NCBI GenBank assembly: GCA_029215795.1
Contig: JARDYH010000003.1
Location: 105,184,609 to 105,248,608 of the forward strand
DNA length: 64,000 nucleotides
Direction of reading: 5' to 3'
Source of the DNA: Anniella stebbinsi
Taxonomy: Eukaryota; Chordata; Lepidosauria; Squamata; Anniellidae
The first letter of the stretch is position 1, and every line of letters starts with the position of its first letter. A program made the translations under genes and the position numbers. Of this stretch, positions 44,820 through 56,149 are shown in pieces. Below the pieces are notes generated by a model. The model worked only from the letters and a program-made list of their open reading frames with translations. It was not told the DNA's origin and made no database searches.

Positions 44820-45215
44820 ATTAGGCAGGGGGGCACCAGGGGGAGCATGGGGGGCAAGCGCCCCCCCAAACAAGAGCTTACCACCCCAATTGCTGGCAGA
44901 GATGGCTTTACCAGGAGGGCTCACTCAGGCAAGGGAGTCTCGGCAAGGCACTGCAAGGGTTAACAGTTAGTCTTGCCAGAAGCCAGGCGCCTGCACTGTG
45001 GCCTTTGTTCTCCTAGGTTTCTGAGAAGGGGCGAGATGGAGCCACGTGGGGTGGGCTTGTGGCTGTCTTCTGGAAGGCAAAGCTCAGCTGTTTTAGAGGA
45101 GAGAGAGGTGGCCTCTCCTCTTCAGCCCCTTAGCCCTTTCTCCCCACTCAGCAGCAGGGACAGGGAGCCAGGCAAGTCCAGATGCCGGTTGACTTCTGCT
45201 GATCATCACCTACAC
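44820..45215 (+). repeat. Unnamed dispersed repeat, copy 1
   Basis: Landmarks 'aacaagagcttaccacccca', 'aggagggctcactcaggcaa', 'gaagccaggcgcctgcactg' and 'ggtttctgagaaggggcgag' recur in reverse order and strand at 54655-54955. A minus-strand frame in the second copy translates part of it (LPEARRLYCGLCSPRF), but no protein family is recognised. Confidence 0.65.
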
Positions 45216-45545
45216 TTTCCAGGTACTGGTAATAGTATTTTTTATATTCCATCATGACTTGTTAGGGCTATCAGCTGTACACAGACTTTTTTTTTATGTT
45301 GCTACTAAATCCCTGTAAGATCCCAGGCTGAAATTAGGAGGGGGGGAAGAATTTGTGGGAAGGGGCTGTTTAAAGCTTTTGAGCCATTGCTGCTCTCGCC
45401 CCCCCTTGCCCCAAACCCTGCTTTTTGCCCTAACTGGGGGGGGAAACCAGAGTGGACTAGTTTCTCTCTTGCCCCTCCCCCGGTGCGTATTTGGTGGGTT
45501 GGTCGGGGATAGCTACCAGAGAATGACTTCAAAAGCAACCATGGA
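45216..45545. other. No recognised feature
   Basis: Unassigned sequence with several short G/C homopolymer runs. Confidence 0.4.
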
Positions 45546-45668
45546 CAACCTGACACTGCCTAGATGGTTTGGACCACAACTCCCAGTATTCTTGGCTATT
45601 GACCATGTTGGCCTGGGCTGATGGGAGTTTAAAGTCAAAACCTCTGGAGACCACCAGTTTGGGAAAGA
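45546..45668. repeat. Foldback repeat of the CCTTCCCCAAC type
   Basis: 'tttggaccacaactcccagt' pairs with 'gatgggagtttaaagtcaaa'. Ends are decayed. Confidence 0.6.
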
Positions 45669-45912
45669 CTAGTTTAGAGGAAGAATAGCTGGCAGTGTAA
45701 ACACCCGTTACCAAGATTCCTTCCTCTCTTCCAAATTGCAGCTTTTCACTTATTTTCATTTTAAAAAATCTTAAAAGGTAGAACTTTGAGGAAAACTTTT
45801 ACGCTTTTACATTTTATATTGTAATCTATAATGCATTTTGTGGTTTAATTGTTGTGAACTGGCCAGAGAGTTCACAATCCTATGCATGTTTACTCAGAAG
45901 TAAATTACTGGC

Positions 45913-46214
45913 TTAGTTCGGACTACACTTTAGGCAGTGGAGGGGGGAAGAGGCAATGGACGGTGCATTATTTTTGGACTGCCCTCCACATGACATGTTG
46001 ACTCTCCCCCTGTCACGTGGCTGAAGGTCGGGGCCTCATAATAAGCAACGGGGCTCCGAAAAACAACGGAGCAGCCCATTGTTTTTCCCCGTTGCCTAAT
46101 AATGTACAGTCAGTTGTGTGTGCGTTGTGTGTCGCCTGACACACGACACAACAAGCAACACAACTGACAGTTGCCTCTTCCCCCCTCCGTTGCCTAAAGT
46201 GTTGTCCGAACTAA
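45913..46214. repeat. Foldback element of the GTTCGGACAACAC family
   Basis: TTAGTTCGGACTACACTTTA at the left pairs with 'taaagtgttgtccgaactaa' at the right. Both arms continue inward with 'ggaggggggaagaggcaa' and 'ttgcctcttcccccctcc'. It contains inner palindromic 'aacgg-g---' sequences. No coding capacity. Confidence 0.7.
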
Positions 46215-46597
46215 ACCACTGCCAATGGGTATTGGGAGCTCTTCTGGGCAAGGAAAGGGTTAATGGGTGTTTTCTCGCCCCTTTTTGCTTTCAGTTCCCC
46301 CAACAGTTGTTGGGTTCAACTGTTTGTAAATATGGCCTAGAAACCATTTTGTTTTGCTGTATTTCAGTCATATTGTGAAAATGTGGTTTTAAAAAATCCT
46401 TTCCTTTTCGTGGTGCAAGTTAACATATATTCCTGGCTAAATTCCTTCTGTTTTATGGGGTATACCTTTTTCTTCTTCTTCTGAAGAATAATCCTATGAT
46501 TATGTAACCCAAACTCACTCACTTACAGCCATTGATTCTTATTTTCCTGCTGTCTCAGCTTGCCTATGTGTGAAATGGGTTTTGTGGTCTCCCATCT
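46215..46597. other. No recognised feature
   Basis: Unassigned sequence. Confidence 0.4.
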
Positions 46598-48258
46598 CCC
46601 TTTATTTATTTATATTTATTTTATTTATTTACTACATTTGTATACATAGGATTAAAACAATTAAAAACAATATACAAAAATTTAAAAAGCAAAAACATAC
46701 AACACACACACAATACACACATAAATTTAAAACTGCTACAACAGCCCAAAAAGCTACAAAAACAAAAACAAACCCAGGCTCCTTAGATATTGCCAAATGC
46801 CCGAGAGAAGAGGAAAGTCTCGACCTGGCTCTGAAAAGATAACAATGTTGGCGCCAGGCGGGCCTCATCAGGGAGATCGTTCCACAATTGGGGGGCCACC
46901 ACAGAGAAAGCCCTCTCCCTGTTGCCGTCCTCCGAGCTTCCCTTGGAGTAGGCACTTGGAGGAGGAGGTTCATGCCGGGAAAGGCATTCCATCAGGTATT
47001 GTGGTCCCAAGCCGTGAAAGGTTTTATAGGCTAAAACCAGCACCTTGAATCGGGCATGGAAACATACAGGCAGCCAATGCAAGCGGGCCAGAGTAGGTCT
47101 TATATGCTTGAACCTTCTGGTTCCAGTTATCAATCTGGCCGCTGCATTTTGCACAACCTGCAGCTTCCGAACCACCTTCAAAGGCAGCCCCACGTAGAGC
47201 ACATTGCAGTAATCCAACTTGGAGGTTACCAGAGCATAGACAACTGAAGCCAGGTTATCCCTGTCCAGATGGGGCATAGCTGAGCCACCAACCGAAGTTG
47301 GTAGAAGGCACTCCGTGCCACCGAGGCCACCAGAGCCTCAAGTGACAGAGATGGTTCTAGGAGAACCCCCAAGCTACGAACCCGCTTCTTCAAGGGGAGT
47401 GCAACCCCATTCAGAACAGGTTGAACACCCTCCATCCGGTCAGCAGAACCCCCCACTAACAGCATCTTAGTTTTGTCTGGATTGAGTTTCAGTTTATTAG
47501 CCCTCATCCAGTCCATTGTCACAGCCAGGCACTGGTTCAGCACATCCACAGCCTCACCTGATGAAGATGAAAAGGAGAAATAGAGCTGTGTGTCATCAGC
47601 ATACTAATGACAACACGCTCCAAAACTCCAGATGACTGCACTCAACGGTTTCATGTACATGTTGAACAGCATGGGGGACAAGACTGACCCTTGAGGAACC
47701 CCATGCTGGAGAATCCACAGGGTCGAGCAATGTCCCCCAAGCACCACCTTCTGGAGCCGACCCACCAAGTAGGAGCAGAACCACTGCAATGCAGTGCCTC
47801 CCACTCCCAACTAAGTCAGTCGTCCCAGAAGGATACCATGGTCGATGGTATCGAAAGCCGCTGAGAGATCAAGGAGAATCAACAGAGTCACACTCCCCCT
47901 GTCTTTCTCCCGACATAGGTCATCATATAGGGTGACCAAGACTGTTTCCGTACCAAAACCAGGCCTGAAACCTGACTGAAATGGATCCAGATAATCGGTC
48001 TCATCCAAGAGTGCCTGAAGCTGGCTCGCAACCACCCACTCCAGTACCTTGCCCAGGAATGGAACATTTGTTACTGGCCTGTAGTTATTAAGATTTTCAG
48101 GATCCAAGAAAGATTTCTTTAGGTGTGGTCTCACTGCCGCCTCTTTCAAGAGGCCTGGGACCACTCCCTCTTGCAAAGAGGCATTAATCACTTCCTTGGC
48201 CCAGCCAGTTGTTCCATCCCTGCTATGGAAGTGGTTGCACGAACCTGTCCGAGCACCT
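46598..48258 (-). mobile_element. L2 LINE, 5'-truncated, RT to 3' tail
   Basis: The minus strand reads, from 48258 down: AAVRPHLKKSFLDPENLNNY, then PFLGKVLEWVVASQLQALLD, DPFQSGFRPGFGTETV and LLILLDLSAAFDTIDHGILL, then GVPQGSVLSPMLFNMYMKPL. Next comes a stop codon immediately before the YADDTQLYF catalytic box, then KLKLNPDKTKMLLVGG, then a C-terminal frame with SKLDYCNVLYVGLPL and 'LARLHWLPVCFHARFKVL'. The 3' tail is A-rich. It retains the segment deleted from the 28618 copy. Confidence 0.9.
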
Positions 48259-48655
48259 TAATTTAAATCTTAGAGGAGTGGGCTTGGCTATAAATGCCTT
48301 TCTCTGTGTTGTGACATACCCTGGATAAATTGTTTTTTAAGACACTTTTTAAAAAAGCCTGATCTCTGTTGGTTCTGGGAATTTAGTATGTTGCAATTAT
48401 GTAACTGAAACGCACACTTGCTGCTCTGGCACCAACTGCCAGAGCAGCAAGAACACCCTCAGAAGAATTAATCTGCTTATTCCATGGATCTCTTCCTTTT
48501 TTTTCTCAGAACAGTAGGGGGGAGGATAGAATTAATCTCTACCTTCTCCACATCTTCCTTTTTTTCTCCTCAGAGAATTAGGACAGGAATGGGGTGGGAA
48601 GAATTTACTCACAGTGCAAGCCTATTTATGTTTACCCACCATATGCAATGCCTCG
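48259..48655. other. No gene; perfect 15-bp hairpin
   Basis: Arms CTTGCTGCTCTGGCA (48417-48431) and TGCCAGAGCAGCAAG (48437-48451) around a 5-base loop. The rest is unassigned. Confidence 0.6.
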
Positions 48656-49893
48656 TACTGTATTTCATCAAATCTAAGACATCATCGAATCTAAGGTGCA
48701 CCTTAATTTCAGGGCCACCAACAAGTAAAAAGCTTTGCGTCGATTTTAAGATGCACTCTGTTTTCAGACATGTTTATATTTGAAAAAAAGTGCATCTTAG
48801 AATCGAAGAAATACGGTAGGGGAGAATCACGCTCATTGGTCGGGCAAGGATCCTTCGCTGCTGCTGCTGCTCCTCCTCCTCTGGGTCTTCTTCTCCTTCT
48901 TCTCTACCGCTGCCACCACCACCGCCACTGCCACTGCCGAATCCCAAGAAGGGGTGAGAAAGCAAGAGCGGGACAGGCAGGGGCAGGCAGAGGTGGCAGC
49001 AGGGCCCAGGTGAGGGAGGAGTGGCGGCAGTGGTGGCGGCAGCGGAGGAAAAAGCGACAAGCGGGAAGGGGAGGGAAGGGCGCGGAGAGCCGGGCGGAGG
49101 CAGCGGCCATGGCAGCGAGGACCCGCATGCACCCCCCCAGCGACTCGACCTCCCCACTCACCTCCATTGCCACCCCAGGCTGCTGACAGCGGCCTCCTCG
49201 GCCTGGAAACACGGTGTTACTATGAAGTAGGCCGCGATCCCACGCGCTGGCGGTGAGGACCAGGGCGGCGATGGAGGTGAGTGGGGAGGCCAAGTCGCTG
49301 GGGGGAGAGCATGCTGGTCCTCGCTGCCACGGCCGCTGCCTCCGCCTGGCTCTCCACGCCCTCCCCTCTCCGCTTGTCGCTTCTTCCTCCTTCCTGCCAC
49401 CACCACTACTCCTCCCTCACCTGGGCCCCATTGCTACCTCTGCGTGCCCCCACCATCCCCGTTCTTGCTCTCTTACCACTTCCTGGGATTCGGCAGTGGC
49501 GGTGGCAGCAGCGGTAGAGGACAAGGCCTGGAAACGCGGCCTTACTACGAAGTTACTACTTCATAGTAAGGCCACGTTTCCAGGCTGGGGAGGCCACTGC
49601 CAGCGGCGCTTAGCAGTGAGGACTGAGGTGACGATGGAGGCCAAGGAGGTCGGTGCCAGCAGCGCGGAGTGGCGGCGATGGAGGTGAGTGGGGAAGGCTG
49701 AGTTGCTTGGAGGGGGCATGCACAGCCCCTTTGTGAAGGCTCTATGTGTGTGTGGGGGGGTGTATCTTCAACCCCATTCCAGCGCTGGAGAAATCCGGCG
49801 ATTCTTAGACACCATCGATTCTAAGACACACTCCATTTTTACAGAGGTAAATATGGGGGAAAGAGTGTGTCTTAGAATCGAGGAAATACGGTA
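48656..49893. mobile_element. 1.24-kb foldback element with GC-rich inverted cargo
   Basis: Ends TACTGTATTTCATCAAATCT and TCGAGGAAATACGGTA are related inverted repeats. A further GAAATACGGTA end lies at 48808-48818, so the left end alone is a ~160-bp MITE-like unit. Between them, arms 48901-49170 and 49266-49520 are inverted copies of one GC-rich sequence. A unit with GGAGGTGAGTGGGGA next to an ATG occurs three times (about 49126-49170 inverted; 49266-49312 and 49674-49720 direct). The TA at each edge would fit a TA target site. Overlapping frames are probably not real proteins. Confidence 0.65.
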
Positions 49894-50404
49894 TTTCTTT
49901 TATTCCATATTACAAAGGCAATGGATCGCAATTACAAAAAAACACCCAGTTTCATCAGGAGCTTCATCTTCAAAAATTTCATCTTTTGGATCTTTGGACT
50001 AGAACTTCACATGCATTGGGTTTCCTAGGTGTACAGGGCCCAGGTGTCTCAGTTTGCTCTTTCCTTACACTAAGAGTCTACCTTTCTGGTTCTGCCTGCA
50101 CTAGTTCGAAAGAAAGTATTCTGTCTGTTTAATCTGTACGTCAAGGAAATGCTTGGGTAGTGACTGTACCTTTTTTGAAAGCCTTTTTCCTTACAGTAAT
50201 TTGAATTTGGCTAATACATGCTATATTAAAAACAACAACCCTAAATTTACCAATATATGACTTATTTCAGAATATAGGGTTAGGATGGCAGTTTTAGTGT
50301 GAGAGGTCTTTTAGAGGTCTTTTAGAGGTCTTACATATGGGATAAAGCCCACCCACCTAGAAATATACTTTGCCCCTTCTGTGACACCCCCCCCCCCCCC
50401 GATT
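49894..50404. other. No recognised feature
   Basis: Unassigned sequence with a C homopolymer run at about 50387-50400. Confidence 0.4.
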
Positions 50405-51440
50405 TTTTTTTCTGGTGCCGCCATTGATATTAGGGAATTTAGAGCCAAATGCTGTCAGTATGCTGATGACACACAACTTTATCTTCCTGTGACAACTGAA
50501 TCATATGAGGCTGTGCAAGTCCTGGAACAGTGCCTAGACTCAGTAATGGGCAGGATGAGGACCAATAAACTGAAACTGAATCCTGGCAAGATGGAAGCCC
50601 TGTGGGTGGGTGGTTCCTGAGTCCAAGAGATAAGCTCATTGTCAGTTTTGGATGGGTTTTATTCCCCTTGAAAGATCAGTTTCATAGTCTGGGGGTACTC
50701 ATACATCCATTACTGTTGCTGGAGGCCCAAGTGGTTATGGCAGCTCGGAATGCCTTTTATCAGCTTTTCCTGGTTTGCCAGGTATGGCATCTCCTGGACA
50801 GGGATAGCTTGGCCACAGTGGTACAGGCATTAATAACCTCAAGACTGGATTACTGCAATGCACTCTGTGTGGGGCTGCCCTTAAGACTGCTCCAGAAGCT
50901 GGAGCTAGTGCAGATTGCAACAGCTGGACTGTTGTCAGGAGCTGCCCCTTTTCAGCATGCAACTCATTTGCTGAGGGAACTACACCGGATGCCTATTTTC
51001 TACCAAGCCAGGTTTAATGTTCTACTACCAGTATACAAAGCCCGAAACAACTTGGGACCAGGATACTTGAGAGAGCGCCTTCTCCCTTGCCAACCTGCCT
51101 GGCTATTGAGGTCATTAGAGGCCATGCTCCTGGTGGTTCCACATGGACCTATGGCCTGACTGGAGTCCACCAGGAGAAGAGCCTTTGGTGTCATGGACCC
51201 ATTCCTATGGAATTCCCTGCCTTTGGAGGTCAGGCAGGTGCCAACTTTGTATTGCTTCTGGCGTCTCCTAAAAACACTGTTATCAGGATTCAGTTTCAGC
51301 AGAACTCTTGTTTCTTTTTACAAATAGAACTTATTTTAATATGGTGTTGTTGTTTTTAGTCTTTCATCCTATCTGCTGTTCTCCACTCCAAAATCTTGGA
51401 TGTGGAGTGGTATACAAATATTGCAAACAAATAAATAATA
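50405..51440 (+). mobile_element. L2 LINE fragment, older subfamily
   Basis: CCQYADDTQLYLP (catalytic box intact), TNKLKLNPGKMEALWVGGS, a stop, then a 185-residue frame with SRLDYCNALCVGLPLRLLQK, LRELHRMPIFYQARFNVLLP and LGPGYLRERLLP. It is more diverged than the other copies. The tail is 'ggagtggtatacaaatattg' with an A-rich end. Confidence 0.85.
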
Positions 51441-51770
51441 AACTGCTTGTGATATCTGCAACCTTCACATGGAGCAGGCAATTTACCATGTGGTCTACAT
51501 GCCCATCACAAACCCAGCTGTCTGTGTGTCTAAGAATCAAATCTCCCACCATGACAAGCCCCGTCCCCCCGGATGCACATCCTCAGCACGAGATGATAAT
51601 TGTTCAGCATCCAAGGAATGGATCCCTTCTAAGGGATCATTTCCTTCTTCCTCAGAACAATGACCTCTTTTCCCAAGACCCTCATTCTCCATGATGGCAT
51701 AGGAGCTGCCACCCAGGGATTGGGACACTGCTATTAGGTCTCAAAAAGTCCACCAACCTCTCGGTCTCTC
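51441..51770. other. No recognised feature
   Basis: Unassigned sequence. Confidence 0.4.
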
Positions 51771-52229
51771 TTAGCTTGGGGGCTGTCCTGACGTCTTCTT
51801 TGCCACGGAGTGGCTCCGAATCTGCACAGCATCAGTTAGATGATGCAGCCGCAGATTTGAAGCCACCCCAGAGCAAGGACTCAAAAATGAGTGGCTGAAA
51901 AGTTGGGGACTTCTGCCACTCTGTCCTTGCTCAGGAGCTGCTCTGGGGGTATTCCCGGCAGATGGTGACCCCAAATTGATCGCCATCCACTCGTGCAGAG
52001 GGTGGGGCGGCAAGCAGAATGGATGCTGGAACGCTCCGCTTTGCCTTCCTCCAAGCAGCTGCCGCCACCACCACCTCCTCCTCCTAAAATAAATTATTTT
52101 CTCCCTCCTCCCCGAGCTGCTTCTTCTGCTGCCACCACCACCACCACCTGCTCGCCCTAGTCTCAGGGAGGGACAGGGGAGGTGGCAGATGACAGCCATA
52201 AACACCACGGCATGGGGATTATCTGGCAC
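51771..52229 (-). other. Unrecognised 152-residue frame over a trinucleotide-rich stretch
   Basis: The minus-strand frame contains GGGGGGSRRSSSGRR and a run of Arg/Trp encoded by CCA/CCT-rich repeats (about 52060-52160). Such low-complexity composition readily yields chance frames, and no domain or splice context supports a gene. GC content is locally raised, as in the cargo of the two unusual elements nearby. Confidence 0.3.
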
Positions 52230-52824
52230 AACCCCTCAGGATTGAAAGCGTGGGGTTTGGGGGGAATGCGGCACCAAGTCAGTGCTGGGAAGATGGCCCC
52301 CAGGTCAGCCACCTTGGCTTCAAAGGAACAAACTTGTTCCCTGAGCGTTCATTACCCTGAACACATACTCATGTCTTCTGTCCAGCTGGCAGATAGTCAT
52401 ACATGTGGCACTCCGTGCAATACATTAGATAGCCACCAACTCTCTGCTACCTTTCTACCTTCCTAACTGTTTTTTTTAACAAATTATTGCTATTAATTGT
52501 GCTTCTTTGCTGGTCTTGTGGCCATAACAACATTTTACTTACTTACATGGAAAACTAAGTTATTTACTAGGAGAAGATGGGGAATTTATTTCTAGTTACT
52601 TACTAGTAGATGTGGAAGAATCAACTGGCCTGGCCTCCTTGTCTGGTTGCTTAACTTGCTTTATGCTTTGACAATGGGCCTCTGGGTTTCTTAAAGAGCA
52701 GCCTGATTACTGCCTTTTCTTTTAAGTGGCTGGTACCACCCCTTCTCTCAAAGAGGAATTTAAACCTCCTGGGCATAGCCAGTGTTCCCCTCCGTACTAT
52801 CAATAAGCCCCTCGTTCAATTGAT
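52230..52824. other. No recognised feature
   Basis: Unassigned sequence. Confidence 0.4.
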
Positions 52825-53850
52825 TTCATTTATTACATTTCTATACCGCCCAATAGCCAAAGTTCCCTGGGCAGTTTACAAAGACTGAAAACCTTAAAAA
52901 CCATTTGCAGATAAACCTAAACTGCACACATACAGACACACACATGTATAAACAATTTCAAATAAACAACAATAAGAAAAATCCAGGACCTGATTAAAAC
53001 CTCATTATATGCTGCCAAATCCCTGAAAGAAGAGGAAGATCTTTACGCAGCACTGAAAAGATATTAATGTTGGCACCATGTGGGCTTTGTTGGGGAAATT
53101 GTTCCACAATTGGGGAGCCACCACGGAGAAGGCCCTCTCCCTCATTGCTGCCACCCAAGCCTCCCTCAGAAGAGGCACTGGGAGGAGGGCCTTAGATTAG
53201 GAATGTAGTGTATGGGTAGGTTCATTCCAGGAGGGGCACCCTGTCAGGTATTGCGATCCTGAGCTGTGTAAGGCTTTATCAGTTAAAAGCAGCAGCTTGA
53301 ATTGGGCTCAGAAACATACAGTAGAAGCAGGCCAGAATCAGTGTCGTATGTTCTGACCTTCTTGTCCCAGTTATCAATCCGGCTGGTACAACCGCCTTCA
53401 AAGGCAGCCCCATGTAGAGCGCATTGCAGTAATCTACCTTGAAGGTTACCAGAGCATAGAAAACTGAAGCCAGGTTATCCCTGTCCAGATAGCCGCACAG
53501 CTGAGCCACCAACCAAAGTAGGGGGCATTCTGTGCCACGCTGGCATTCTGTGCCACACATCTGAACCTCAAGTGACAAAGATGGCCCCAAAAGAACCCCC
53601 AAGCTATGAACCTGCATCTTCAGGGGGCGTGCAACCCCATTCAGAACAGGTTGAGTACCCTCCATCCAGTCAGGAGAATCACCCACTAACAGCATCTTGG
53701 TCTTGTCTGAATTGAGTTCCAGTTTATTAGCCCTCATCCAGCCCATTGTCACAGCCAGGCACCGATCTAGCACATCTACAACTACATTTGATGAAGCTAA
53801 AAAAATAGAGATGTGTGTCATCAGCATACTAATGACACACATATTCAGAA
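52825..53850 (-). mobile_element. L2 LINE 3' half, damaged
   Basis: From the right edge on the minus strand: a degraded YADD region (frameshifted near 53815), then DVLDRCLAVTMGWMRANKLE and SLGVLLGPSLSLEVQ. After indels come LASVFYALVTFKVDYCNALY and the LWN-like C-terminus in another frame, then a 3' tail 'tttctataccgcccaatagc'. 5' truncated. Confidence 0.85.
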
Positions 53851-54000
53851 TGGTAGGAAGCCCTGAGGGGGAGGGGGAATCTCTATAGATCACAACAACC
53901 CCCCCTCCTCCTCCCTCAAGTCTATGTTGGTGCTGCACCGAGTACCCAGGTGGATACAACTCCTCTCCATCCCCTCACCCAAGTCCCAGTTATGCATACC
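53851..54000. other. No recognised feature
   Basis: Unassigned sequence. Confidence 0.4.
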
Positions 54001-54008
54001 AGGTTAGC

Positions 54009-54153
54009 TAGGGTGACCATATGAAAAGGAGGATAGGGCTCCTGTATCTTTAACAATTGTATAGAAAAGGGAATTTCAGCAGGTGTCATTTGTATGCATG
54101 CAGCACTGGTGAAATTCTCTCTTCATCTGCCTCCTTTTCATATGGTCACCCTA
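54009..54153 (+). mobile_element. hAT-like element, monomer (copy H)
   Basis: 145 bp with ends TAGGGTGACCATATGAAAAG and 'cttttcatatggtcacccta'. Exact 8-bp flanking repeat AGGTTAGC (54001-54008 and 54154-54161). It is a single, slightly deleted unit of the foldback that occurs doubled in copies A-F. Confidence 0.85.
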
Positions 54154-54161
54154 AGGTTAGC

Positions 54162-54654
54162 CCCCTCATGCACAATCAAATCATGGATGAGAGAGGTTGT
54201 ATTCTGACCTGACCTTCAACAGCAGCACCAACAGACCAGAGCGGAAGCTGGTAAGGCAACCAGAAACCTTTCAACTGCGGGAAAAACAAGAAAAGGGAAC
54301 GGGAATAAGATGCCTGATGTCCATAACTGGCCTGAGTTACGTGAGGGGTCTTTAATACTTGCATGGATTACACAGGGGTTGTTTAATCCTTGCATAGCCC
54401 ACGCTTGCCTAGTTTCCACAACTTGACAACCTCCAAGTAGGGGGTGGATATGCGAAGTCGTGCCTAAGGGTGCTATGGCTCTTCCTAGTTAAATAACCCA
54501 AGATGAGCCATGCCATATCCTGCGAACACTGCTATTTTGCGGGAGGGGGCATGTCTCTTTAAGCAAAGGTTAATGTTATCATCCTGTGTGAGTGGTGATG
54601 AAACAGCAGTTTGGAGAAGAGGGGAATTGGTTCTGGAAGCATCTTAGGATGTCC
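54162..54654. other. No recognised feature
   Basis: Unassigned sequence. Confidence 0.4.
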
Positions 54655-54957
54655 GCTGCCACCTAAAGGGCCGAAGAGGAGAGGCCAACTCTCTCTCTTC
54701 TAAAACAGCTGAGCTTTGCCTTCCAGAAGGCAGCCACAAGCCCGCCCCATGTGGCTCCATCTCGCTCCTTCTCGGAAACCTAGGAGAGCAAAGGCCACAG
54801 TACAGGCGCCTGGCTTCCGGCAGGGCTGTTAACCCTTGCCTGGGTGAGCCCTCCTGGTAAAGCTGGCTCTGCCAGCAACTGGAGTGGCAATTGGGGTGGC
54901 AAGCTCTTGTTTGGGGGCGCCGCTTCCCCCCCCCCCCCATGCCCCCCTGACGCCTCC
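54655..54957 (-). repeat. Unnamed dispersed repeat, copy 2 (inverted relative to copy 1)
   Basis: Reverse-complement counterpart of 44820-45215, diverged but collinear. It abuts directly on the CR1 copy that starts at 54958. Confidence 0.65.
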
Positions 54958-55935
54958 TCTGCAGGGCTCAGTCCTGGGCCCAGTGCTCTTCAACATTTTT
55001 ATTAATGATATGGACAAGGAGGTACAAGGAATGCTTATCAAATTTGCAAATGACACAAAATTGGGTGGGATCGCTAATACCCTGGAAGACAGAAACAAAC
55101 TCCAAAGTGATCTTGATAGACTGGAGCTAGGCTGAAAACAACATAATGAAATTTAATAGGGATACATGCCAAGTTCTGCACCTAGGAAAAAGAAGCCAAA
55201 TGCACAGTTACAAGATGGGGGATACTTGGCTCAGCAAGACTACAAGTGAGAAGGATCTTGGAATGTTATAGATCACAAGCTGAATATGAGCCAACAGTGT
55301 GATGTGGCTACAAAAAAAGCAAATGCTATATTGGGCTGCATTAATAGAAGTATAGCTTCCAAATGGCGCGAGGTACTGGTTCACCTCTATTTGGCACTGG
55401 TTAGGCCTCACCTTGAGTATTATGGCCAGTTCTGTGCACCACACTTTAAGAAGGATGCAGACAAGCTGGAGCATGTTCAGAGGAGGGCAACGAGGATGAG
55501 CAGGGGTCTGGAAACAAAGTCCTATGAGGAGAGATTGAAAGAACTGGGCATGTTTAGTCTGGAGAACAGAAGATTGAGGGGAGACATCATAGCACTCTTC
55601 AAATACTTGAAAAGTTGTCACACGGAGGAGGGCCAGGAACTCTTCTCGATCAACCCAGAATGCAGGACACGGAATAATGGGCTCAAGTTATAGGAAGCCA
55701 GATTCGGGCTGGACATCAGGAAAAGCTTCCTGACTGTTAGAGCAATATGACAATGGAACCAATGACCTAGGGAGGTGGTGGGCTCTCCCACATTAGAGGC
55801 ATTCAAGAGGCAGCTGGACAACCATCTGTCAGGGATGCTTTAAGGTGGATTCCTGCATCGAGCGGGGGGGGGGGGGGTGGACTCAATGGCCTCATAGGCC
55901 CCTTCCATCTCTACTATTCTATGATTCTATGGCTA
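54958..55935 (+). mobile_element. CR1 LINE 3' half with mutated catalytic box
   Basis: QGSVLGPVLFNIFINDMDKE, then FANDTKLGG, where the first catalytic Asp of the usual FADD box is Asn. LEDRNKLQSDLDRLE follows, then after frame damage [40 protein letters not shown] and [20 protein letters not shown]. It ends in 'ctattctatgattctatgg', the CR1 terminus. 5' truncated and inactive. Confidence 0.9.
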
Positions 55936-56149
55936 AAAGGAAAGTGTGAAGCTGCATTGTTATTGGGTTTTAATTGTTTTGTTTTGGATTTTTAATATAC
56001 CCGATTTTGTTTTGTTTTAGCTCTGTAAACCACCCAGAGCATATTTGCTGATGGGTGACCATTTACGTGATCTAGTTTGGGGGGGGGGGGGGGTCCTGGT
56101 GTCGCGAATGCCTCATTTAGATTGGCCAAAGCTTCTTTCGGGGTGTAAA
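55936..56149. other. Short L2-like tail and a poly-G run
   Basis: 'agctctgtaaaccacccaga' resembles an L2 3' end, and a G homopolymer follows at about 56077-56092. Confidence 0.45.

Noticed and set aside
48770..49687. Several 100-140-residue Ala/Arg/Gly-rich frames on both strands
   Set aside because: They overlap each other inside inverted GC-rich arms and have no domain. They are better explained as chance frames in captured or foldback DNA.
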